NCBI GenBank assembly: GCA_003537755.1
Contig: DPQS01000026.1
Location: 44,346 to 66,766 of the forward strand
Source: Clostridiales bacterium
GTDB lineage: Bacteria > Bacillota > Clostridia > Christensenellales > CAG-314
Reading direction: 5' to 3'
DNA: 22,421 nt
The notes under the pieces are model-generated. The model saw nothing but the letters and a program-made list of their open reading frames with translations. It ran no database searches and was not told the DNA's origin. This document shows positions 1 to 6,862 of the stretch, piece by piece (the first letter of the stretch is position 1; each line of letters begins with the position of its first letter). The position numbers and the translations under genes were made by a program.

Positions 1-1
1 A

Positions 2-562
2 ATCCCCGCCGTAAAAGCCTTTGACGTGCTTAACCCGATTCAGTCGATCAAGGTTACGGTGGTTGCTCCCGACGGCACTCGCGTGCTGAACAATGCCGAC
101 GGCACAAAGGAACACCCGATCAAGTTGGAACAATACGGCACATACGCGGTGACTTACACTGCAACGGACAACTTTGGCAAGCGCGCGCCGTATTACAAAA
201 CAATTTCCGTCAAGGAAACGGAAAACCCAAGGCTTGAAGTAAACACTAAGGCAATCGGAAAAACCTACAAAGTCGGCGACAAAATCGAAATTCCGTCTTA
301 CACGGTGTCGGATAACAGCGGCGGTTACAATCTCGACGTAATGCTGATTTGCCCCGACAACTACATTGTGTATCTGTTAAACGACAACAGCGGCGAGATT
401 ACGTCTTGCTTAAATGCGGAAAATGCCAAGTTGCCAAGCGGATTGCTTGTTGACAAAAAAACTTTCAGACTTAACAAGTCCGGCGTGTACACATTGCGGT
501 TTTTCGCCTATGATGAGTTTTACAATTGCGTTACGGTAGACGTAACAATTGTTGTGGAGTGA
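2..562 (+). CDS. C-terminal part of an Ig-like surface protein (5' end outside window)
   Basis: The reading frame is open to the left edge, so this is the 3' part of a longer gene; the first in-window GTG (26) is not a credible start. About 186 residues remain. They look like two or more beta-sandwich repeats of the DUF5011/HYR kind found in extracellular proteins: one ends in a Y-x-V-x-Y-x-A-x-D-x-x-G pattern, typical of the last strands of such domains, and a second begins at PRLEV and ends in VYTLRFFAYDEFYN. No catalytic motif, sortase signal or membrane segment is visible at the C-terminus. The next gene starts 8 bases after the stop, so both are probably on one transcript. The role is inferred to be surface adhesion or substrate binding, and the exact domain family is uncertain. 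Confidence 0.75.
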   Translation: MPAVKAFDVLNPIQSIKVTVVAPDGTRVLNNADGTKEHPIKLEQYGTYAVTYTATDNFGKRAPYYKTISVKETENPRLEVNTKAIGKTYKVGDKIEIPSYTVSDNSGGYNLDVMLICPDNYIVYLLNDNSGEITSCLNAENAKLPSGLLVDKKTFRLNKSGVYTLRFFAYDEFYNCVTVDVTIVVE

Positions 563-570
563 GGTGGCAT

Positions 571-2466
571 ATGAAAAACTTAACGAAAGTCATCTCTTTG
601 CTGCTGTGTGCTGTCATGCTGTTTGCGCTTGCCGCATGCAACAAAAACGACACCCCGACGGACAACAAACCCGACAAAACGGCTTACAATCTTGTGCAAG
701 ACGGGGTGAGCGAGTACAAAATCGTACTGTCGGCTACGGCAACCGCCAACGAACTGTTTGCCGCCAACGAACTGGCAAACTTCCTTAACCTTGCAACGGG
801 CGCGGAATTGGAAATCGTAACCGACGAGGAATACCCGTCGTCCGATGCGATAATTGCTATCGGCAACACCAGGCAGGCGCAAGCGGCAAATGCGGTGTCG
901 GGGCAAAATCTTGCTACATCGTCGTTTGTATTGAAAACCGTCGGTAACAGTCTGTATGTTACTGCCGACAAAAACGGCGACGGCGAAGCGTGCCTTTACG
1001 GCGTTTATCAAATTTTGCAGGACGCGGTAAACTTCCGCGTGTATGCCGCAGACGAAATCGGCTACGATACGAACAGCGACACAATCCCGCTGTACAATTA
1101 CGACAAGGTGTACAAGCCGACGTTTGATCAAAGGGAACTCGGTTACGCGTCCATTGCCAACGACGAAACGTACAAAAAACGTATGCGCCTCGTGTGGCAC
1201 GACACCGATGTCCGCTGGACGTTGCACGGGCACACGCAAGCAAGTCACTTTGTCAATCCTGACTTCAGCGACACCTTACACCCCGAACACGAAGGTATGA
1301 CTTACGGGCAAGCGCATCCCGATTGGTTTGACGGCGGTCAGCTTTGTTGGAGCGCAGGTGCGGAAATGGAACGAGTTGCCGCCGAAAAATTGATTTGGTA
1401 CATCGAAAACTATCCTCAAGGCGAGTATATCATGCTCGGGCAAATGGACAACACCGACTACTGCAGTTGCGACAGATGTAAGGCAAAAATGACGGAACTG
1501 GGCATCAATCCTGCCGGTATGCAGATTTTGCTTTTGAACAACGTAATCAAAATTGCCGAACAATGGCGCGCGGAGAATCGTTCCGAACAAGACGTCAAAT
1601 ACGTTACGTTTGCTTACAACGGCACGTTGCAACCGCCTGTCAAAAAGGACGGTAACGGCAATTTGGTTGCAATAAACGATCAGGTAAAGCCGCACGACAA
1701 ATTGTACATCTATTTTACGCCCATCGAAACGGACTTTGCAGTGGACCTGTCCAACCAGCGCAACTTGTCGGTTATGGAAGCGTTAAACGGCTGGAACGCT
1801 CTTGCGAGCGGCAGAATAATGGTGTACATCTACGACATCAATTTTCACAACTACTTTATCAACTTCAACAACTTCGGCACGGTGGAGGGCATGTATCGCG
1901 ACTACCTCGACAACGGAGTGTACTACATGTATTCGCAGGGGCCTATCGATACTTGCGTACCGTGCTTCCAGGAAATGCGCGTGTTTGTCGAGTCGCAACT
2001 GATGTGGGACATCGGCCAAAGCTATGACAACCTTGTCAACGAGTTTATGCAAGCCTACTATCGTGACGCCGCGCCTGCTGTAAGAAAGTTTTACGAACTT
2101 ATCCGCAATCGTTACGCGCGTTACTACGCCGTAGACGACACAAGTCTGGGCGGTGGAATTTACGACTCTATCGGCGACAGCGACATCTGGACGGAAAACC
2201 TTGTAAACGCTCTCGGTGACGCTCTCGATGACGCGCTTTCGGCAGTGGAAAAGTACAAAACGACAGACAACGAATTGTACGCCAAACTGCATGACAGAAT
2301 CATGAAAGAGTACCTGTCGGTAATCTTTTTGAAACTCAGCTACTATCAGGCAAGTTACACTTCCGCACAAATTACCGAGATGAAGGCAAACTTCAAGTAT
2401 TACACAACGTATTTCCAGATTACCAACTACGCGGAAAACGACAGTTTGGAGGGACTATTTGACTGA
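571..2466 (+). CDS. DUF4838-family lipoprotein, probable surface glycoside hydrolase
   Basis: A 631-residue lipoprotein. The signal peptide ends in a lipobox LAAC with Cys23 as the lipidated residue, so it sits on the outer face of the cytoplasmic membrane. I chose ATG 571, preceded by GAGGTG at 561-566; an upstream TTG in the same frame would put 15 polar residues before the signal peptide. Residues ~40-170 resemble the alpha/beta domain that precedes the barrel in GH67-like enzymes (AANELANFL, IAIGNT). Residues ~175-480 match DUF4838: a HPDWF motif, GQMDN followed by a Cys cluster (C298, C300, C303), then AYNGTLQPP. The rest is mostly helical. From memory, CAZy family GH163 (endo-beta-GlcNAcases on N-glycans) grew out of DUF4838 proteins, so glycan hydrolysis is likely, but the substrate is not readable here. 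The stop overlaps the next start. Confidence 0.88.
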   Translation: MKNLTKVISLLLCAVMLFALAACNKNDTPTDNKPDKTAYNLVQDGVSEYKIVLSATATANELFAANELANFLNLATGAELEIVTDEEYPSSDAIIAIGNTRQAQAANAVSGQNLATSSFVLKTVGNSLYVTADKNGDGEACLYGVYQILQDAVNFRVYAADEIGYDTNSDTIPLYNYDKVYKPTFDQRELGYASIANDETYKKRMRLVWHDTDVRWTLHGHTQASHFVNPDFSDTLHPEHEGMTYGQAHPDWFDGGQLCWSAGAEMERVAAEKLIWYIENYPQGEYIMLGQMDNTDYCSCDRCKAKMTELGINPAGMQILLLNNVIKIAEQWRAENRSEQDVKYVTFAYNGTLQPPVKKDGNGNLVAINDQVKPHDKLYIYFTPIETDFAVDLSNQRNLSVMEALNGWNALASGRIMVYIYDINFHNYFINFNNFGTVEGMYRDYLDNGVYYMYSQGPIDTCVPCFQEMRVFVESQLMWDIGQSYDNLVNEFMQAYYRDAAPAVRKFYELIRNRYARYYAVDDTSLGGGIYDSIGDSDIWTENLVNALGDALDDALSAVEKYKTTDNELYAKLHDRIMKEYLSVIFLKLSYYQASYTSAQITEMKANFKYYTTYFQITNYAENDSLEGLFD

Positions 2467-4628
2467 TGACTAAACGAAAAATCATTGTGTTGATTGCCTG
2501 TTTTGTTGTTTTGGTAGTTTGTTTGGTCGGATGCAACAAGGGCGAAAAGGAAACTCAACTGAAATTTGAAACAAACAAAATTACTCTCAACCTTGGACAA
2601 ACGGTGCAACTCGTGCCGACCTTTCCCAAGGATTACTCCGACGTCAAGTGGACAAGTCGCAACGAGGCAGTAGCAACGGTGGACGACAAAGGCAATGTTA
2701 CTGCGGTAGCAATCGGCAGTGCGGTAATCAAACTGACCGTCACCGTCGGGGAACAAACGCAAAGCGCACTTTGCCGGGTGACCGTTGCCGAAAAGGGTGC
2801 AGAAGCCGTCGGGCAAATGATTGTGTCAGACAGAAATGTGGCAATATTTGCCGGCGAAAGTTACACTGTGAATGCTTACTTGCAGTTTGGCGGCGAGCGT
2901 GTGACAGACGTTACCTGGACGTCGAGAGATACAAAGATTTGCACTGCGGCAAACGGCGTAATTACGGGTGTTGCGCAAGGAAATGCAACGGTCAATGCCG
3001 ACTGTACCTACGGCGGAGTAAAGTACACTGCGGAAGTTGCCGTTGTCGTTTCCCCAAAGCAACAAACGCTTTCGTTTGATTTGAAAAACGACTATATCGT
3101 CAAGGACGAAACGACGGAACTGAACGTGTATCTGGTCAAGGACGGCAAAGCAACCATGGTGGACAACTCCAATGTTACTTACACCGTTGACAGCGACGTC
3201 GCGACCGTCAGCGGCAACATGCTTACGGGCGTTGCGCCGGGCAAAGTTACGCTGACTGCAACTACCACGACGGGACTCGGGCAAATGTCTGCGTCGGTGC
3301 AACTTGACGTGTTGCGTTATTGCACGGTGGAATACACTGTGGAAGGTAACGTTGTCGCAACCGAGCAAGTACTCAACTCAAAGTGTACAAATACTGACGT
3401 TAAAAAGCCGTTATTGGACGGTTATGTATTCAAAGAGTGGACGTTGAACGGCAAAGCATTTTCTGCAGACAGCGTTGTCGACGACGATATAGTCGTCGAG
3501 GCAAGCTGGTACAAGGTTACAACAAACAACAGCGGTGAGTACGTCACGGCAACCATATTGCACAAGTACCTTGACAATATCGGTTTTGTGCACGACGGTA
3601 GCGGCGAACAGGTAATGGACGACGGCTCGTTTAAGGTAAACATGCAAAAGGACGGCGTGTACAACTACTCCGTCACAATCCCGTTGTTTAACTTTGCTTG
3701 TCAGGGCGTAACACAGTTCAGTCTTGCACTTAACTATTCGCCGTGGACGGTTACGCTTGGCGATACGCAACTCGTTGTAACTTCCACAAATGCCGACGGC
3801 CACAGCGTGTACGACTTTGTGGTATACGCAACGTCGGACGGTGGCGCAAAACTGACAAACGGCAACGTCACGGTGCAACTTACACAAGCGCAGGCAAACG
3901 GGACAGAAGGCATTACCTTCGGATTTGTTCGCCCGTCAGGCAGTACCTATGCACAATGTGTGGTAAGTCCGATGGCACTGCGCACCTATGACTACAAGGC
4001 ATTGTTGTCGGACAAGGCGGACTTGCTTGCAAAAATGACGGTCGATAGTGACAAAAACGAGTATTTCGGCTACTACGTAAGTTACTACGATTCGCTTGCG
4101 GTTGCTACGCCTTACGAACAACGACACATGGCTGTTCCCGAAGGTGTGGCGCATGCAAAGCAATTGTTATCAGGCAAGTTTACTCTGGTCGACTTTACAG
4201 GCGACAAGCACGGGGTGACGGCAAGCAAAGCCGATGGTACGACTATTTACTCTGTTGCTTGCAAGTCCGGCGAGTTGGAAATCGACCCGAGTGGAACAAA
4301 CGGATTGTACACAGTGTATTTGCCAAAGGTAAACTATCTGTTGTTCAAGTCTGTCAGCTTTACGTACAAGACTTCCGACAGTTACAGCGGTATCGGTTTC
4401 GAGCAAGGCAAGTTGCTGGCTAACGACAGCGGTATTTTGCAAGGGACAATTACGATAACCGTAACCGACGGCGTTGCTACGGCAGTGTTGCATGACAACA
4501 ACCTGGGTGCGGAAGTAAGCATTGTATTGTCGCAAAACGTGGCAAACGGCACGGCTCAGATGCAACTGCTGTACGATGCGGCATTGTATCGTAAACTGAC
4601 GATAAGCAACTTCACTGCGGAAATGTAA
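2466..4628 (+). CDS. Lipoprotein with three Big_2 domains, an InlB-type repeat and two copies of a novel module
   Basis: A 720-residue lipoprotein with lipobox LVGC (Cys23). Its ATG overlaps the previous stop as TGATG, and GGAGGG at 2448-2453 serves as ribosome binding site, so translation is probably coupled. Three bacterial Ig-like Big_2 domains follow at ~32-109, ~116-197 and ~199-283, recognisable by V-x-W-T-S-x(6)-A-T-V and G-V-A-x-G. An InlB/Listeria-Bacteroides repeat lies at ~284-350 (DGYVFKEWTLNG). The rest holds two copies of an unnamed module (~376-503 and ~578-720), also present in the next two lipoproteins, joined by a linker. No catalytic motif is seen. The architecture suggests an exposed binding or scaffold protein working with the DUF4838 enzyme; the ligand is unknown. 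Confidence 0.85.
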   Translation: MTKRKIIVLIACFVVLVVCLVGCNKGEKETQLKFETNKITLNLGQTVQLVPTFPKDYSDVKWTSRNEAVATVDDKGNVTAVAIGSAVIKLTVTVGEQTQSALCRVTVAEKGAEAVGQMIVSDRNVAIFAGESYTVNAYLQFGGERVTDVTWTSRDTKICTAANGVITGVAQGNATVNADCTYGGVKYTAEVAVVVSPKQQTLSFDLKNDYIVKDETTELNVYLVKDGKATMVDNSNVTYTVDSDVATVSGNMLTGVAPGKVTLTATTTTGLGQMSASVQLDVLRYCTVEYTVEGNVVATEQVLNSKCTNTDVKKPLLDGYVFKEWTLNGKAFSADSVVDDDIVVEASWYKVTTNNSGEYVTATILHKYLDNIGFVHDGSGEQVMDDGSFKVNMQKDGVYNYSVTIPLFNFACQGVTQFSLALNYSPWTVTLGDTQLVVTSTNADGHSVYDFVVYATSDGGAKLTNGNVTVQLTQAQANGTEGITFGFVRPSGSTYAQCVVSPMALRTYDYKALLSDKADLLAKMTVDSDKNEYFGYYVSYYDSLAVATPYEQRHMAVPEGVAHAKQLLSGKFTLVDFTGDKHGVTASKADGTTIYSVACKSGELEIDPSGTNGLYTVYLPKVNYLLFKSVSFTYKTSDSYSGIGFEQGKLLANDSGILQGTITITVTDGVATAVLHDNNLGAEVSIVLSQNVANGTAQMQLLYDAALYRKLTISNFTAEM
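3591..3974 (+). repeat. Shared unnamed module, copy A
   Basis: Residues ~376-503 of the Big_2 lipoprotein. A short G-x-Y strand leads to Y-S-V-T-I-P-x-F-N-F, then beta-rich sequence, a QAQANGTEGI strand and a final hydrophobic strand. It aligns by eye with four other copies at 4197, 5745, 6246 and 7589. This is the most divergent copy at the Pro-Lys position, where it has Pro-Leu. Confidence 0.6.
4197..4625 (+). repeat. Shared unnamed module, copy B
   Basis: Residues ~578-720, ending at the C-terminus of the Big_2 lipoprotein. It carries Y-T-V-Y-L-P-K-V-N-Y, a central hydrophobic strand pair, VANGTAQM and a closing Y-R-K-L-T-I-S strand. It is the same module as copies A, C, D and E. Confidence 0.65.
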
Positions 4629-4715
4629 TGATGGTTTGTCAATCGGCAAGTAACCGCAAATCAAGTTAGTAACCACGCTGTTTGTGGTAAAAAAAATATA
4701 AGGAGAACAAAAAAA

Positions 4716-6665
4716 ATGAAACAACGCAAATTTTTGGTAGTGCTACTCGCGCTTGTCATGATGTTGTGCGTTTGTGCAGTTGTCGCTTGTACAGTGGAAG
4801 AACAGGCAAAGGCAACGGGCATAACGTTGGATGTCGGCAAGCTCGGTACATTGCAGGAAGGGGCTACGCTTGACGTAAGCAAACTCAAGATTACCGTCAG
4901 CTACTCCGACAAAACGCAAAAGGATATTGCCGCCGGCGATGTCACGCTGACCCTTGACGGCAAAGCGTACAACAAGGAACCGTTGACCGAAGGCGAACAT
5001 ACTGTCAAGGTTAGTTATGTTCCTGCGGAAAACGCCGATCCTCTTACAGCGGAAGCAAAAATCACCGTGAGTCACGTACACAACTATGGCGAAGTGCACA
5101 AGGGTACGCCCGCAACCTGCACAACGGCAGGTACAAAAGATTACTACGAGTGCGCTTGCGGTAAAAAGTTTGTCAAGGACGGCGACAACTACGTGGAAAC
5201 AACCGACCTTACAATTGCAATTGACTCCAACGCGCACGACTTTGCAGGTCAACCGTATATTGACGGCGGTGCGGAAGGTCACTATCAACAATGCAAACTT
5301 AACGGCGAACATCACAGTGCGACCGAAGCGCACACGGGCGGCACCGCAACTTGCCAAAAACTTGCCAAGTGCGGCAAATGCAACGCCGAATACGGCACGT
5401 TGGCAGACCACGTTTACGGCAACATCGTACCTGCCAAGGACGCTACCATCGACGAAGCGGGCAACGTGGAGTACAAAGACTGCAATGTTTGCAAAAAACA
5501 TTTCGACAATGACGGCAAAGAGATTGCAGATGTGACTATTCCGAAGTTGGAAGCGGTTACGATCAAGTTTGTCGGTATCGACCGTGCGGACATCCGCATT
5601 GCCAAGGGTACGACGACAACAATCGAAGAACCTGCAAAGAAAGGATACGTATTCAAGGGCTGGAAGGTGAACGGAGCAGAGGGTGCATTGCCCGAAACAT
5701 ACGAATCCGACACGACGCTCGAGGCAATTTTTGAAGAAGGTTACGACTTTAAGAAAAATAGCGACGGTGCAGCCGCAACAACCACGACCGATGGCGCAGA
5801 ACAAGGTTCGTTGGATATGACTAACGCTGCTGATAGTAACGGCTTGCGTTATTGGTTGCCTACGAAGGACGCAGTGTACGAACTCGTATTCCCCAAAATA
5901 GATTACACAATGTACAAAGCGGTAAACTTCACTTGGAGAACTCGTAGCTATGTGATTCTTAACACTCATGGTTATAACGATAATTGCTGGACTCAGGGCG
6001 ATGATATTGCCGGAAATGTTGAAGTGATTGTTAATGGTACAAAACTTATCGTAGTGGTTACAGGTCCTAATAACTATCGTCACAGCACGGTTGTGGAGGA
6101 TGCCGATGTTATCAACGGAACAAAGGGCTTAAATGTGATGAATGCATTGAACTGGGCTGCAAATACATGGTTTGACATTGCTGTTAAGTCTGTCCATCAT
6201 GAATACACGACAAGGGTAAATTGGACTGATAAAAACAAACTGAAAATGTCCGACAATTGCAAAAATGCGAGAGTCGAAGACGGAACATTCATCGTCGAGT
6301 GCCAAGACAAAACGGGCGATACACTTAACAGCCAGAATTACACGATTACTATGCCGAAGTTTGATTTTACAAGCGTAAGCAAAGTTACTACAAGCGTGTA
6401 CTACAACAATATAAATGGTGAGGGCGGTACGCTTTCTATCGGTGGCACAACAATAAGTCCTTCGAGTGCGACCAACGATACTTTTGAATTGGAATTCCGT
6501 AATGAAAATGGCACTGTAAAAATATACGTTGGTGATAACAGTGTGTACACTTTGACGGAAGCTCAGGCTAACGGTACTGAAGCAATCTCGGTATTGGCGC
6601 ATGTCGCTCATGTTTGGAATCAGTATGTATCTCTCAAAATTTCGGCATTGACAATTGTTCTGTAA
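4716..6665 (+). CDS. Lipoprotein with Cys-rich repeats, InlB-type repeat and two copies of the novel module
   Basis: A 649-residue lipoprotein with lipobox VVAC (Cys25), preceded by AAGGAG at 4700-4705. Residues ~34-118 form an Ig-like domain related to the N-terminal domain of the protein at 6863 (shared L-x-x-G-x-x-h-D-h-x-K pattern). Residues ~120-278 hold repeats of the H-x-Y-G...T-C-x-x-x-G...C-x-C-G-K-x-F type common in Firmicutes surface proteins, possibly small metal-stabilised folds. Residues ~280-342 are an InlB-type repeat (KKGYVFKGWKVNG). The C-terminal half is two copies of the shared module (~344-497 and ~511-649). No enzyme motif is seen; inferred role is surface binding. From about 5930 onward the codons look more AT-rich than in the first half. 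The 87-base gap before this gene shows no convincing terminator, so it may be co-transcribed with the gene upstream. Confidence 0.85.
   Translation: MKQRKFLVVLLALVMMLCVCAVVACTVEEQAKATGITLDVGKLGTLQEGATLDVSKLKITVSYSDKTQKDIAAGDVTLTLDGKAYNKEPLTEGEHTVKVSYVPAENADPLTAEAKITVSHVHNYGEVHKGTPATCTTAGTKDYYECACGKKFVKDGDNYVETTDLTIAIDSNAHDFAGQPYIDGGAEGHYQQCKLNGEHHSATEAHTGGTATCQKLAKCGKCNAEYGTLADHVYGNIVPAKDATIDEAGNVEYKDCNVCKKHFDNDGKEIADVTIPKLEAVTIKFVGIDRADIRIAKGTTTTIEEPAKKGYVFKGWKVNGAEGALPETYESDTTLEAIFEEGYDFKKNSDGAAATTTTDGAEQGSLDMTNAADSNGLRYWLPTKDAVYELVFPKIDYTMYKAVNFTWRTRSYVILNTHGYNDNCWTQGDDIAGNVEVIVNGTKLIVVVTGPNNYRHSTVVEDADVINGTKGLNVMNALNWAANTWFDIAVKSVHHEYTTRVNWTDKNKLKMSDNCKNARVEDGTFIVECQDKTGDTLNSQNYTITMPKFDFTSVSKVTTSVYYNNINGEGGTLSIGGTTISPSSATNDTFELEFRNENGTVKIYVGDNSVYTLTEAQANGTEAISVLAHVAHVWNQYVSLKISALTIVL
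5745..6206 (+). repeat. Shared unnamed module, copy C
   Basis: Residues ~344-497 of the Cys-rich lipoprotein. It carries Y-E-L-V-F-P-K-I-D-Y, V-N-F-T-W, a hydrophobic L-I-V-V-V strand, VINGTKGL and a closing W-F-D-I-A-V strand. It is the clearest match to copy B. Confidence 0.65.
6246..6662 (+). repeat. Shared unnamed module, copy D
   Basis: Residues ~511-649, ending at the C-terminus of the Cys-rich lipoprotein. It carries Y-T-I-T-M-P-K-F-D-F and LTEAQANGTEAI, which is nearly the same as the LTQAQANGTEGI of copy A, then a V-S-L-K-I-S closing strand. Confidence 0.65.
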
Positions 6666-6674
6666 TGCAGTATT

Positions 6675-6706
6675 TTTACGGCAGTCGAGCGTTCGGCTGC
6701 CGTAAA
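6675..6706 (+). terminator. 14-bp stem-loop after the Cys-rich lipoprotein gene
   Basis: TTTACGGCAG (6675-6684) is fully complementary to CTGCCGTAAA (6697-6706). The stem continues inward through a T-G wobble and CGA/TCG to a GCGT loop. The bases that follow (CAAATTAAGG) are not a T run, so on the + strand this is a weak intrinsic terminator at best. It lies 10 bases after the stop, the usual place for one. Confidence 0.5.
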
Positions 6707-6741
6707 CAAATTAAGGTGCGCTTGTCTTAAACGCGCAAAAC

Positions 6742-6835
6742 GCGGAATGGTTTTCTGCCGTTCCGCACATATCGTCGGGCGTGGGTAAATACCGCAAACG
6801 ACGCAAATTTTACAATCGTATCAACTTTTTGTTGA
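6742..6835. promoter_or_regulatory. Cluster of inverted repeats upstream of the second DUF4838 gene
   Basis: The 197-base gap 6666-6862 holds three further inverted repeats after the terminator-like hairpin. GCGGAATGG (6742-6750) pairs with CCGTTCCGC (6758-6766) with one G-T wobble. CGTCG (6773-6777) pairs with CGACG (6799-6803), enclosing GGTA/TACC. TCAAC (6821-6825) and GTTGA (6831-6835) flank five T. A TTGACA at 6832-6837 has no usable -10 because the ribosome binding site and ATG 6863 follow directly. The cluster could be a structured leader RNA or a set of protein sites. I recognise no known riboswitch. Confidence 0.35.
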
Positions 6836-6862
6836 CAAATTACATTAAGGAAAGATACTGCT

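Noticed and set aside
4672..4688. ACCAC/GTGGT hairpin before the Cys-rich lipoprotein gene as a terminator
   Set aside because: The 5-bp stem is weak and the following bases are A-rich rather than T-rich on the + strand.
4743..6083. Long open frame (446 codons) on the - strand
   Set aside because: It lies entirely opposite a convincing lipoprotein gene, has no domain-like sequence or ribosome binding site, and its length follows from the codon bias of the + strand gene. The same holds for other long antisense frames at 580-1248, 9825-10913, 14229-15056 and 19628-20662.
6832..6859. TTGACA with a possible GATACT -10 box upstream of the large DUF4838 gene
   Set aside because: The presumed -10 overlaps the ribosome binding site and lies 3 bases before the ATG, so transcription would start inside the gene.
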